Shown here: positions 26,092 through 34,984 of the stretch, piece after piece | How positions within the stretch are numbered: the first letter of the stretch is position 1 | Layout: each line of letters starts with the position of its first letter | Assembly: GCA_910578385.1 (NCBI GenBank) | Contig: CAJTQV010000009.1 | Coordinates: forward strand, 1-64,000 | DNA: 64,000 nucleotides | From: an uncultured Muribaculaceae bacterium | GTDB taxonomy: Bacteria > Bacteroidota > Bacteroidia > Bacteroidales > Muribaculaceae | Direction of reading: 5' to 3' | The notes under the pieces: model-generated | What the model saw: only the letters and a program-made list of their open reading frames with translations | Told to the model about the DNA's origin: nothing | The model's database searches: none | Program-made: the position numbers and the translations under genes

Positions 26092-26583
26092 ATGAAAAGA
26101 TTCAGATTGCTTATACTCTCGATGGTTGCCATGTTCATGTTGGCGACTCCGGTAGCCGTTTACGGAACTTCGAAAGTAAAGGGAGAGAAAACACTTGGCG
26201 TAACAGGTGGCTATGCGACCTATAACCGCAGTGCGTATACCAACATATTTTTCCAATACACCTTCGTGCCTCATGTGCGGATCTCTACCGATGTCGGTTA
26301 CGTGTTCCGTCACCACGATAAATCGGCATTTGAAATCAGCGCCGACATGCACTTCCCTTTCAAGATTGTGAGCGGCCTTCAGGTTTATCCGCTGGCCGGT
26401 GTTACCTTCAACAACTGGAATTATCATGAAGCCGGGAATGTCTACCGTTTCGGTGCAGACTTGGGTGCCGGCTTCGACTTTTATATGACCGACTATCTCA
26501 AGCTGACCCTCCAGGGCAAATACTCGCTCATGAACAAGACGTCAGGCGCCTATGTCGGTCTTGGCATCGGCTACGTATTCTGA
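26092..26583 (+). CDS. Small outer-membrane beta-barrel protein
   Basis: A 163-residue protein starting MKRFRLLILSMVAMFM with a signal peptide of about 26 residues ending near VAVYG. The rest alternates aromatic and small residues in short strands (GVTGGYATYNRSAYTNIFFQYTF, repeated turns) and ends GLGIGYVF with the terminal Phe typical of beta-barrels inserted by BamA. It looks like an eight-strand OmpW/OmpX-sized barrel; the role is unknown. The frame runs 21 codons upstream, but ATG 26092 places the charged start right before the hydrophobic core. It is convergent with the ribosomal protein cluster. Confidence 0.85.
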   Translation: MKRFRLLILSMVAMFMLATPVAVYGTSKVKGEKTLGVTGGYATYNRSAYTNIFFQYTFVPHVRISTDVGYVFRHHDKSAFEISADMHFPFKIVSGLQVYPLAGVTFNNWNYHEAGNVYRFGADLGAGFDFYMTDYLKLTLQGKYSLMNKTSGAYVGLGIGYVF

Positions 26584-26658
26584 CGCATCACAAGCTGTAT
26601 TTGAAAATATGGAGCATCTGAGTCTGATTGCAGATTGATTCAATGATATATAACGATT

Positions 26659-26687
26659 GCGGCGTGAATCCGGGGGATTCACGCCGC
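26659..26687. terminator. Hairpin between beta-barrel and DUF4295 genes
   Basis: GCGGCGTGAATCC and GGATTCACGCCGC form a perfect 13-bp stem around GGG between two convergent genes. There is no adjacent T tract, so termination may be inefficient or protein-assisted. Confidence 0.7.
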
Positions 26688-26710
26688 AGTGGTATCGGGA
26701 TGTGCTCTGA

Positions 26711-26860
26711 TTATTTGAGAGCGTCTTTTACTGCATCGTTGGGCACCATTTCTTCACGGAATACATAAGCGCCTGTTTTGGGAGATTTCTCCATCACGAT
26801 GATCTTGCTATATGTACGGCCTTCACCTTTCTGGATAGAGGCCACGGTTTTCTTTGCCAT
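26711..26860 (-). CDS. DUF4295 family protein
   Basis: A 49-residue basic protein starting MAKKTVASIQKGEGRTYSK and ending in VPNDAVKDALK. It matches the DUF4295 family of Bacteroidetes, always found beside the L28 and L33 ribosomal protein genes and probably ribosome-associated, although no role has been shown as far as I know. It follows rpmG by 10 nt on the same strand and is certainly part of that transcript. It is shorter than a usual gene-finding threshold but its start, charge and context are clear. Confidence 0.93.
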   Translation of the reverse strand: MAKKTVASIQKGEGRTYSKIIVMEKSPKTGAYVFREEMVPNDAVKDALK

Positions 26861-26870
26861 GGTTCAGTGC

Positions 26871-27059
26871 TTATTTGATTTCTTTGTGAACTGTAACTTT
26901 CTTCAGAATCGGGTTGTACTTCTTGAGCTCAAGACGACCTGTAGTGTTTTTGCGGTTTTTTGTGGTGATGTAGCGAGACATACCGGGCATGCCGCTTGCC
27001 TTATGTTCGGTGCATTCGAGAATCACTTGAACGCGATTGCCTTTTGCTTTCTTTGCCAT
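26871..27059 (-). CDS. rpmG: 50S ribosomal protein L33
   Basis: A 62-residue large-subunit protein. It starts MAKKAKGNRVQVILECTEHK and ends LELKKYNPILKKVTVHKEIK, matching L33 along its length. The zinc-binding CxxC pairs of some L33 forms are absent except for one Cys at position 16, so this is a C-minus type that does not need zinc. It lies between rpmB (15 nt) and the DUF4295 gene (10 nt) in a three-gene operon. Confidence 0.97.
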   Translation of the reverse strand: MAKKAKGNRVQVILECTEHKASGMPGMSRYITTKNRKNTTGRLELKKYNPILKKVTVHKEIK

Positions 27060-27074
27060 AGTTGTGTTGTACTG

Positions 27075-27338
27075 TTAGAGAGAAAGGATTGTGATGTCTT
27101 TAAAGTCGAGATTGCCCTCTGCCTCTGCTTTCTTAAGAGCAGCGTTGAGACCAATTTTGTTGATGGTGCGGAGCGCACGTGTGGAAAGACGCAGCTGGAT
27201 CCACATATCCTGCTCTACCCAGTAGAACTTCTTTGTTTGCAAGTTTACCTCGAACTTGCGTTTGGTGCGACGCTTTGAGTGAGATACGTTGTTTCCCACC
27301 TGCGCCTTTTTGCCTGTGATCTGACAAACTTTTGACAT
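27075..27338 (-). CDS. rpmB: 50S ribosomal protein L28
   Basis: An 87-residue large-subunit protein with the L28 hallmarks MSKVCQITGKKAQVGNNVSH at the N-terminus, SKRRTKRKFEVNLQ and RLSTRALRTINKIGL. First gene of the rpmB-rpmG-DUF4295 operon, driven by a consensus promoter at 27463-27494 with a leader of ~118 nt, long enough for ribosomal-protein feedback control, though no known leader motif was recognised. Confidence 0.98.
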   Translation of the reverse strand: MSKVCQITGKKAQVGNNVSHSKRRTKRKFEVNLQTKKFYWVEQDMWIQLRLSTRALRTINKIGLNAALKKAEAEGNLDFKDITILSL

Positions 27339-27462
27339 GGCTGTTTTTGTTCTTGTTTTATTTTTTTGACTTCAGTTGTTGTTCTGACGCCATCTCAGTT
27401 CTCATATCGTCACTAACTGCATCATATTCAGTGACTTTAAAGGATGTGCCACAAAACGTTTG

Positions 27463-27494
27463 CAAAGTTAGCTCTTTTTTTGCTAATTTCCAAA
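27463..27494 (-). promoter_or_regulatory. Consensus promoter for rpmB-rpmG-DUF4295
   Basis: On the minus strand TTTG (27494-27491), a 20-nt spacer and TAACTTTG (27470-27463) match the Bacteroidetes -33/-7 consensus exactly. Transcription should begin near 27457. Confidence 0.88.
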
Positions 27495-27536
27495 TATTTC
27501 CGAATCTTTTCAACAGTCAACCGCTCTTTTTCTACC

Positions 27537-28493
27537 TTAATCACGTTCCGAAGGTACGCTCGCGGTGATAATCTCCGCTCTGGGGTATCGCGACAGCCAT
27601 TCTTGAGATGTTGCGTTCGGGGGTAGGGTTACAAGTCCTGTCCTCACTTGTGCGGGTCTCATCAATGCCGCGAATTTTCCCATGGATCCCTGGCTCGTAA
27701 TCTGATGCCGGCAGCGCGACATGAGCAGCAAGTCACACCAGCCTTTGTCTGACCCGTTTGAATCGCATATGGTTATGTCGTAGTCTCCCAGATATGGCAG
27801 CAGATGCTCCCTGAACCATTCCGGCTCGTCTGAGAAAACGAAGAATCTTATTCCCCCGGTGTCTTCCATTGCTACTTTCCTGAAACTATCTACGAAGTAT
27901 TCTTTTTCTGCCGGGTTGCCATAGGCGGGATTGTATCGGGACAGGTCGCCGCGCCTGACATGTACGGCACACGCTTCCCCCTTTGTGGAATCTTCTATTA
28001 CTTTGAGCAATTCCGTATTATCTTCCGAAAGCACGGCAGGGTCGGTGGCAAATATTCTTCTGAACACTTCGCCGTACATTTCGTCGTTGTCATGGAAGTA
28101 TCCGTCGAAGTATGCCGGTGATTTGCATCCGAGCCACGCCGTCTGGGGCTCGTCGTTGTCAAAATACTTGTTATGCCTGTAAAATGCGCTGAGGTATATG
28201 CGTCTCAATATCCCCCGGGTTGTTGTAAAATTGAGTCGTGGAAAGAGTTTCAGCAAGTCAAAGTTGCGGCAGAAGCGTCCGTCAAGGTCCTTCCCGTCGG
28301 TACTGAACCATTCCAGGTCGTAGCTCACCTTGTTGCCACGAGCCTCAAGCATTGAACCGACAAGGTAAAAGTGCATCTGGGAGCATATTCCGCCGTCCAT
28401 GCGGATTACTATCCTGTCTGGTAGAATATGCGCTCTGACAAGAAGGCGTGCCGCCTGAGAAAAAACTCTCTTGATTGTAGCTTTGATGCCCAT
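27537..28493 (-). CDS. GT11 family glycosyltransferase (alpha-1,2-fucosyltransferase type)
   Basis: A 318-residue enzyme of the GT11 family, which transfers fucose from GDP-fucose. The key family motif HxRRGD is present in CAVHVRRGDLSRY near residue 175, together with the early GGICSQMHFYLVG (the usual GGLGNQ region, here altered) and late FFVFSDEPEWFRE and SQGSMGKFAALM segments. It has no signal peptide and is expected to act in the cytoplasm on a glycan precursor. It stands 45 nt after the CinA gene with no other glycan genes adjacent. The altered first motif leaves the acceptor and linkage open. Confidence 0.87.
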   Translation of the reverse strand: MGIKATIKRVFSQAARLLVRAHILPDRIVIRMDGGICSQMHFYLVGSMLEARGNKVSYDLEWFSTDGKDLDGRFCRNFDLLKLFPRLNFTTTRGILRRIYLSAFYRHNKYFDNDEPQTAWLGCKSPAYFDGYFHDNDEMYGEVFRRIFATDPAVLSEDNTELLKVIEDSTKGEACAVHVRRGDLSRYNPAYGNPAEKEYFVDSFRKVAMEDTGGIRFFVFSDEPEWFREHLLPYLGDYDITICDSNGSDKGWCDLLLMSRCRHQITSQGSMGKFAALMRPAQVRTGLVTLPPNATSQEWLSRYPRAEIITASVPSERD

Positions 28494-28538
28494 TATATTA
28501 GCCTGGCGGTTGTTGAGCCTTTATTTTTATTAAAGTAA

Positions 28539-29306
28539 TCAGTCGTCGTTGATTTCTTCCTGCTCGGTGTAGTTGTTGCGGAGAAGTTTGATGAGCATGA
28601 CCATCACGTGGTTGGTCGCACTCTCTATCACGTTGTCGCGGTTTCCGGTGAAGTGTATCAGCTCGGTCACGACTTTTTCTCCATATTTGGCCGACATCCA
28701 TACTGTGCCGACAGGTTTGAACTTTGTGCCTCCGTCCGGGCCGGCTATGCCCGACGTTGCCAGAGCGCAGTCTGAGTGCATCAGCTCTGAAACACCGCGT
28801 GCCATGCTCGAAACCACTTCACGGCTCACAGCCCCATAGCGTCCCAGGTCGTTGCGCGAAACGTTCAGCACATTAGCCTTGACATCGTTGCTGTAGCTAA
28901 CCACGCTGCCGAGAAAATATGCCGAAGAACCGGGGCTTTGAGTTATCTTGTGGGCTATGTTGCCGCCGGTGCAGCTCTCGGCACAGGCCACGGTCAATTC
29001 ACGCTCCGCAAGAAGGTCTCCGAGCACTTGCGACACGCTCTTGTCCTCGGTCGTCACAATCTCCTCGCTGAACATGTCCTGAAGGAACTGATGATACTTG
29101 TTCATCTTGAACCGCAGGAGCTCCAGTCCGCTGTTGATGCCGGTCAATGTTATCTTGGTGACCAGATGGCTGCTGCTCATGGTTATTTTGACGAACTCCG
29201 GCAGCTGTGCCTCGAAATGACGCATCAGGTTGCGGAGTTCCTCGCGAGTGTAGCCATAGATAACGACATGACGTGTCTCTTTGGGCTGTGTCTCTTTTTT
29301 CTTCAT
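28539..29306 (-). CDS. CinA-like nicotinamide-nucleotide amidohydrolase lacking the N-terminal domain
   Basis: A 255-residue protein. Residues ~100-250 are the CinA C-terminal amidohydrolase (PncC) domain, with LTVACAESCTGGNIAHKITQ, YFLGSVVSYSNDVK, GAVSREVVSSMARG and LATSGIAGPDGGT, which in relatives deamidates NMN. Residues ~10-85 resemble the KH-like linker of full CinA proteins. The ~170-residue N-terminal molybdopterin-binding-like domain, which carries ADP-ribose pyrophosphatase activity in full CinA, is absent. The gene starts 3 nt after tsaD on the same strand, so the two are cotranscribed. Confidence 0.9.
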   Translation of the reverse strand: MKKKETQPKETRHVVIYGYTREELRNLMRHFEAQLPEFVKITMSSSHLVTKITLTGINSGLELLRFKMNKYHQFLQDMFSEEIVTTEDKSVSQVLGDLLAERELTVACAESCTGGNIAHKITQSPGSSAYFLGSVVSYSNDVKANVLNVSRNDLGRYGAVSREVVSSMARGVSELMHSDCALATSGIAGPDGGTKFKPVGTVWMSAKYGEKVVTELIHFTGNRDNVIESATNHVMVMLIKLLRNNYTEQEEINDD

Positions 29307-29309
29307 AGT

Positions 29310-30326
29310 TTATATACTTGTTCGGGCGAACGGCGGAAGTCCCAGATCGCTGAAATCCTTATTCTTGTACTTGAAGTATCCGGCCATGGCGACCATCGCG
29401 GCATTATCGGTAGTGAACTTCCTTGCCGGAATCCATGCCCTTGTTCCGAGATTGTCGCAGAGCTTGGCTATGGCATCGCGCACACCGGAGTTGGCGGATA
29501 CACCTCCTCCTATTGCAACGTCCTTGACCCCGCTTTCGATTATTGCGGGTTTGAGTTTGGCGAGCAAGATGTCGATGATGGTCTTCTGAAGCGACGCGCA
29601 GAGATCGGCTTTGTTCTTCTCTACAAAGTCCGGATCCGTCTTGATGGAATCGCGCAGTGTGTATAGGAAGGACGTTTTCAGACCGCTGAATGAATAATCG
29701 TAGCCCGGTATGTGCGGTTTGCTGAACTTGAATCTTGAGGCATCACCCTCCGATGCAAGTCTGTCGATGTGCGGGCCGCCCGGATAGGGGAGTCCCATTA
29801 CCTTCGCGCATTTGTCAAATGCCTCGCCGGCCGCATCATCTATGGTGCGGCCCATTATCTCCATGTCGAAAGGCGACCGCACCAGAACAATCTGGGAGTT
29901 GCCCCCCGATATGAGCAGACACAGATAGGGGAACTCCGGTGTCTCGTCGGTCTCGGTCTCTTTTATGAAATGAGCCAAAACATGGCCGTGAAGGTGGTTC
30001 ACGTCAATGAGCGGTATGTTGAGGCCTATGGCCATTCCTTTTGCAAAAGAGGTCCCGACATGCAGAGAACCGAGCAATCCCGGTCCGCGGGTATATGCTA
30101 TTGCTGAAAGATCGTGACGGTCTATTCCTGCCTGTCGCAGCGCTTCCGACACCACGGGAACTATGTTTTGCTGGTGCACACGCGAGGCAAGTTCAGGCAC
30201 CACGCCGCCGTATGCTTCGTGAACTTTCTGACTTGCAATGACATTGCTCATCAGTATGCCGTCTTTTATCACGGCTGCCGATGTGTCGTCGCACGATGAT
30301 TCTATGCCAAGTATTATGTCGCTCAT
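29310..30326 (-). CDS. tsaD: tRNA t6A37 threonylcarbamoyltransferase TsaD
   Basis: A 338-residue ASKHA-fold enzyme that transfers threonylcarbamoyl from its AMP ester to A37 of ANN-decoding tRNAs, with TsaB and TsaE. It starts MSDIILGIESSCDDTSAAV; metal-binding histidines are in VNHLHGHVLAHF; phosphate-binding segments are LLISGGNSQI, YPGGPHID and AIGGGVSANSGVR. The frame extends 9 codons further upstream, but ATG 30326 gives the canonical N-terminus and lies ~20 nt after the -7 box. The synthase supplying its substrate is encoded at 23.2 kb. Confidence 0.97.
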   Translation of the reverse strand: MSDIILGIESSCDDTSAAVIKDGILMSNVIASQKVHEAYGGVVPELASRVHQQNIVPVVSEALRQAGIDRHDLSAIAYTRGPGLLGSLHVGTSFAKGMAIGLNIPLIDVNHLHGHVLAHFIKETETDETPEFPYLCLLISGGNSQIVLVRSPFDMEIMGRTIDDAAGEAFDKCAKVMGLPYPGGPHIDRLASEGDASRFKFSKPHIPGYDYSFSGLKTSFLYTLRDSIKTDPDFVEKNKADLCASLQKTIIDILLAKLKPAIIESGVKDVAIGGGVSANSGVRDAIAKLCDNLGTRAWIPARKFTTDNAAMVAMAGYFKYKNKDFSDLGLPPFARTSI

Positions 30327-30350
30327 TAAAAATATTCTGATTATTATATA

Positions 30351-30358
30351 CAAAATTA
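30351..30358 (-). promoter_or_regulatory. -7 box (TAATTTTG) for tsaD-cinA
   Basis: CAAAATTA on the plus strand, 24 nt before the TsaD ATG. It lies back to back with the TamB promoter, ~45 bp apart. Confidence 0.55.
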
Positions 30359-30401
30359 GTGATTTGCTCCTAAAAATAAAAGAAAATCCGATAATTCTGA
30401 C

Positions 30402-30409
30402 TAAATTTG
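30402..30409 (+). promoter_or_regulatory. -7 box (TAAATTTG) for the tamB operon
   Basis: TAAATTTG lies 30 nt before the TamB ATG. The sequence upstream is A-rich and no TTTG sits at -33. Confidence 0.55.
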
Positions 30410-30439
30410 CATTAAGAATTACGATACGAACCCCCGCAG

Positions 30440-33400
30440 ATGTCAGTTACAAGGTCAGTATATAAAGTTGTGCGCAGCGTGGTTTTCACTGCCGTCCTGA
30501 CGGTGGTGGCACTGATTGCCATACTTTATATCGCGGTCTCCGTGCCGGCGGTGCAGCGTACAATAAAGGAGACTGCGGAACGTGAGCTTACCGCTCTGCT
30601 CGGTGGAAAAGTCTCGATCTCTTCGGCTGAGATTTTCCCTTTCAATGAAGTCAGGCTCTATGGCGTTTCAATTTACACGCCGTCGGGAAAGCGTTGCGTT
30701 TCTGTGGGAAGAATTGGAGCAGGTATTGATTTGTGGACGCTCATATCTTCGGGCGAGATTGAGATTGCCTATGCTGAGATTATATCGCTCGATGCCAATG
30801 TTGTACAGGCGGCTGAAGGTGCCCCGCTCAACATCCAGTTCATAATCGACGCGCTGTCGAGCAAGGAGAAGAAGACTCCCCCGGCACAATTCAAGGTGGT
30901 GCTTCATAACGTGGTGATACGCAAATCGAATATCTTGTTCGACAGGACCTACATACCGCGTAACGGCAATTCAGACCATATGGATTTCAATCATATCGCT
31001 CTTTCGGACTTCAGAGCCGATGTCGCGCTCCCTCTGATAGCCAACGATGATTTCGAGATTGACCTGCGGCGGCTGGCGTTTGCCGAAAGCTCAGGTTTTG
31101 TGGTGAAAAGTCTCTCGGTCAAGGCTCATGTCACGCCCCGGGAACTGTCGTTTCGCGACCTTGTTCTGAAAACTGCAAATTCAACGTTATCCGTCTCCTC
31201 GCAATCTTTGAAGATAAACGGATACGGAGATGTGATGGATGCCTTGTCAAGACAGAATCGCTCGGTCACAGTCGAGGCTGATCCTCTCTATCCGTCAGAC
31301 TTTTCTCCCTTTGCGCCTCAGCTTGCTGACTTTGGTTCAAGATACTCTCTTGTGGCTGATGTATCCGGCAATCTGGAGAATCTCGCCCTCAATCATTTCT
31401 CCCTGCGCGAGGCAAATGGTAACTGCAGCGTGGAACTTGCAGGAGAAGTTTCGGGTGTGAGTGATTCTCAGTCCATGAAAGCGACTGTCGAGAGGTTGCA
31501 GGTGTATGCTTCCGCCACTCATATGGCCGATATGTCTAAGCTCATACCTTCGATGTCCCAACGGGCTGCTTCAATAGTCAGTTCATTGGGCGATGTCAGC
31601 ATTGACGCCTCGGCTCATGTTGATCTGGCGGAATCGAGTGTAGAGGCTTCGGCCGATGTGCATTCGTCAGCGGGTGATGTGATGGCTGCCGGCGACATAT
31701 CATGGAAAAACGGGGAGTTCACCGGAGATAAACTGACTGCCCGCGCCGAGGCATTCAATATAGGATCCATTCTCGGAATTGCGGACTTAGGACTTGTTTC
31801 GTTAGAGGCAGAAGGCAATCTCTCTGTCCTCGGCAAACTCATTGAAGGGAATGTGACCGCTGCCATACCATATGTGGACTACAAGGGCACCAGGTTTGAG
31901 AATATCGTGGCCGAGGCAAACAAAACCGGTGACCTGCTGAATGCCCATCTTGAAATAGCTGACCGGGTGGCCGACCTGACGGCAGATGCCGGGTGTCTTT
32001 TCTCCGGAACTGCTTCACATTGGAATGCCGAGGTGGAGGTCCGTCATCTTTTCCCGGCCATGTTCGGTATCGGCAAGTTCAACATATCCGATATGTTTGC
32101 GGGAACTTTGTCCGTCGACCTTTCCGGTAATTCTCCGGATAATCTCAGTGGTTATGCCGCTGTCAATGACTTTGTTTACCGTTCGGCCAAGGTGTTCAGG
32201 TTCGACCGTATAGAGCTCCGCTCAGACATAACTGACTCCGGGCGTTCGTATAACGTGGACTCAGATTTCCTGTCTGGTATGGTTTCGGGTGATTTCAAGC
32301 CCACAGACATGGTTGGAATGGTCCGTAATCTTGTGGCTCAGACGCTGCCTACTTTCGTTAAGGAAGTCACTGCCAATGACCCTGACGGACAGTATGCAGA
32401 TTTCAGTTTTACGATTCCTCAGGCCGACGATTTCTATAGTTTGATCGGCTCATCGGTGCGTCCCGGCGTTCCAGTCACAATTAGCGGTTCCCTTTCGGGC
32501 GAGAATAAAACCGCAAGCCTGCGTCTGGAGGCTCCATATCTGGTCAAGGGTCGCGACAAGCTGATCAAGAATACAGGAGTGTCTGTGCTCTTGGCTTCCG
32601 GAAAACCGGCTCAGGTGAATGTCTCGACACTTTTTCCGATGAAGAATGACAGGGCCGCTCTTGATGTCACACTCTCTGCGATAGCTGACCATGCCGACGC
32701 ACGGTTGAACTGGGCGATGCAGGGCAATGCGGATAACAAAGGTACGGTCGGTCTCGCCGTCGATGTGGAACGCCGCATGTTGAGCAATGCCATAGGTATC
32801 GATGCCTTTCTTCACAATTCAGGCTTCCGGCTTAATGGCGCGGACTGGGAGGTTTCTCCGGCATCGGTATCATATTCCGACAAGTCGCTCGAAGTTGAGA
32901 ATCTCCGGATAGCCCACGGGGCACAGTTTGTGGATATAGGCGGCAAGGCTTCCGACAATCCTCTCGATGTTATTACGGCCCGTCTCGCAGGAATCGACCT
33001 CGAATATATCTTTGATATCCTGAATATAAACCATGTCGATTTTGGTGGAATCGCTACCGGCACCGCCCGTGTCAGCAGCCTTTTCACTTCAGCTCCGGTA
33101 GCCATGACCGACGGCCTCTTTGTGAAGAATCTCGCATACAACGGCTGTGTGCTCGGCGATGGCGATCTTGAGGGACATTGGGATAATGAGGAGAAAATGG
33201 TGGCGATCAACGCCGATATTGAAGCTGCCGACAAATCGTCGGCGACTGTTCGTGGAGGCGTATACGTAACCCGAGACTCATTATCGTTTGATTTTCATGC
33301 CAATAAACTGGATATCCGTTTCCTTCAGCCTTTCATGAGCGGCTTTACTTCCAGTGTTACCGGCCGGGCCTCGGGCGATGTGAAGTTATACGGAACTTTT

Positions 33401-34984
33401 TCTGACATTGACCTGGGGGGCCGCGTGTTTGCCGACACTATAACAATGAAGGTGGATTACACCAATGTGTACTACAGCGGGTCAGACAGCTTATTCTTTT
33501 CTCCCGGAAGGATTTCGATACCGCATATCAGACTCTATGACCGCTATGGAAACAGTTGTGAGCTTCAGGGTGAGGTGCGGCATGATTTCCTCCGCGATGC
33601 CACATTTGATTTCGATATGACCGGTGCCAAGCGTCTGCTTGTCTACGACACCAACCAGAAAATGAACCCGCAGTGGTTTGGAAAAGTCTTTGCAAACGGC
33701 AGTGCGCGTCTGCGGGGACTGCCCGGCCTGGTATCAATCAATGTCAATATGTCGACGGCTCCAAATTCCGAGTTCACTATTGTTCTGGATGAGACACAGA
33801 CAGCTATTGATTATACCTTCCTCACATTCTCTGACCGGCGCAAGGAGGAGCGCGAGAAGGAGGAAGTGACGGTGTCGTTCGAGGACGCGTTCAAGAAAAC
33901 TATAATCAACGATGTCCAGGAACGTCCCGATTTGTTCGCTCTCGATTTATCGCTCGATGTCACGCCGGGAGCCAATCTCGTGATTGTCATGGATCCGCAG
34001 GCAGGTGACAAGATCAAGGCCAACGGTAGCGGAGCGTTGCAGATGCACTACGACAGCGACTCCGACGATTTTACACTCTATGGTAAATACACTTTGAATC
34101 GCGGTGACTATAACTTCAGCCTTCAGGATCTGATTCTCAAGAACTTCAAGATTCAGGAGGGGAGCAGTATCTCATTCAACGGAGACCCTCTTGAAGGTCT
34201 GCTCGACATCACCGCCGCATATCGTGTCAATACTAATCTGACGGATCTCGACCGTTCGTTTACATCTGATCCTGACCTTAACCGCACAAGTGTGCCTGTT
34301 GACGCGTTATTGAAGGTGAGGGGAGACATCCATTCGCCGGAGATAAAGTTCGACATCAAGCTCCCTACGGTCACTTCCGAGGTGGAGCGCAAGGTAAGGA
34401 GCATAATCTCCACGGAAGATATGATGAACCGTCAGGTAATCTATCTTCTCGCGCTCAACAGATTCTACACCCCTGAGTATATGGGTGCGGAGCAGGGTGG
34501 AGAATTGGCTTCGGTGGCATCCTCCACACTCTCCTCGCAGATTCAGAACATCGTCGGGTCGCTGACCGACAAGTTCTCGGTGGCTCCGTCGTTCAAGTCG
34601 GAAAAGAGTGATTTCTCCGACATGGAAGTGGATGTGGCTCTTTCTTCGAGCCTGTTCGATAACCGACTGCTTATCAACGGAAATCTCGGCTATCGTGACC
34701 GGAGCACTTCTCAGACAACATTTATCGGCGATTTTGACCTTGAGTACCTGTTGTCGCGTGACGGCCGTCTACGTCTCAAGGCATACAACCATTTCAACGA
34801 CGCATCCTATTATCTGAAGTCGGCACTCACCACCCAGGGGATAGGCATAATATATCGCAAGGACTTTGATGATCCGTTTACATTCCTGAAGCGCATGTTC
34901 CGCCGCAAGAAAAAGAGTGCGGCGACAAACGCTGACAATAAAGGTCTGGAACGGAACTCAACACAGAAAACAGAAACAAAGTGA
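30440..34984 (+). CDS. TamB-like translocation/assembly protein (DUF490)
   Basis: A 1514-residue envelope protein. One N-terminal helix (residues ~12-35) anchors it in the inner membrane; residues ~40-130 resemble the AsmA start (ALLGGKVSISSAEIFPFNEV). A very long beta-rich region follows, and the C-terminal ~450 residues form the DUF490/TamB domain (GSARLRGLPG, IKANGSGALQMHY, KVRGDIHSPEIKFDIKLP, QVIYLLALNRFY), ending in a beta-stranded segment. TamB-like proteins form periplasm-spanning grooves for lipid transport and outer membrane assembly. Its GTGA overlap with the patatin gene shows translational coupling. A TamA partner is not in the window. Confidence 0.93.
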   Translation: MSVTRSVYKVVRSVVFTAVLTVVALIAILYIAVSVPAVQRTIKETAERELTALLGGKVSISSAEIFPFNEVRLYGVSIYTPSGKRCVSVGRIGAGIDLWTLISSGEIEIAYAEIISLDANVVQAAEGAPLNIQFIIDALSSKEKKTPPAQFKVVLHNVVIRKSNILFDRTYIPRNGNSDHMDFNHIALSDFRADVALPLIANDDFEIDLRRLAFAESSGFVVKSLSVKAHVTPRELSFRDLVLKTANSTLSVSSQSLKINGYGDVMDALSRQNRSVTVEADPLYPSDFSPFAPQLADFGSRYSLVADVSGNLENLALNHFSLREANGNCSVELAGEVSGVSDSQSMKATVERLQVYASATHMADMSKLIPSMSQRAASIVSSLGDVSIDASAHVDLAESSVEASADVHSSAGDVMAAGDISWKNGEFTGDKLTARAEAFNIGSILGIADLGLVSLEAEGNLSVLGKLIEGNVTAAIPYVDYKGTRFENIVAEANKTGDLLNAHLEIADRVADLTADAGCLFSGTASHWNAEVEVRHLFPAMFGIGKFNISDMFAGTLSVDLSGNSPDNLSGYAAVNDFVYRSAKVFRFDRIELRSDITDSGRSYNVDSDFLSGMVSGDFKPTDMVGMVRNLVAQTLPTFVKEVTANDPDGQYADFSFTIPQADDFYSLIGSSVRPGVPVTISGSLSGENKTASLRLEAPYLVKGRDKLIKNTGVSVLLASGKPAQVNVSTLFPMKNDRAALDVTLSAIADHADARLNWAMQGNADNKGTVGLAVDVERRMLSNAIGIDAFLHNSGFRLNGADWEVSPASVSYSDKSLEVENLRIAHGAQFVDIGGKASDNPLDVITARLAGIDLEYIFDILNINHVDFGGIATGTARVSSLFTSAPVAMTDGLFVKNLAYNGCVLGDGDLEGHWDNEEKMVAINADIEAADKSSATVRGGVYVTRDSLSFDFHANKLDIRFLQPFMSGFTSSVTGRASGDVKLYGTFSDIDLGGRVFADTITMKVDYTNVYYSGSDSLFFSPGRISIPHIRLYDRYGNSCELQGEVRHDFLRDATFDFDMTGAKRLLVYDTNQKMNPQWFGKVFANGSARLRGLPGLVSINVNMSTAPNSEFTIVLDETQTAIDYTFLTFSDRRKEEREKEEVTVSFEDAFKKTIINDVQERPDLFALDLSLDVTPGANLVIVMDPQAGDKIKANGSGALQMHYDSDSDDFTLYGKYTLNRGDYNFSLQDLILKNFKIQEGSSISFNGDPLEGLLDITAAYRVNTNLTDLDRSFTSDPDLNRTSVPVDALLKVRGDIHSPEIKFDIKLPTVTSEVERKVRSIISTEDMMNRQVIYLLALNRFYTPEYMGAEQGGELASVASSTLSSQIQNIVGSLTDKFSVAPSFKSEKSDFSDMEVDVALSSSLFDNRLLINGNLGYRDRSTSQTTFIGDFDLEYLLSRDGRLRLKAYNHFNDASYYLKSALTTQGIGIIYRKDFDDPFTFLKRMFRRKKKSAATNADNKGLERNSTQKTETK

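Noticed and set aside
27537..28493. Capsule or O-antigen cluster around the GT11 enzyme
   Set aside because: No other glycosyltransferase, flippase or polymerase gene is adjacent; the WcaJ-like transferase is 4.5 kb away in a different operon.
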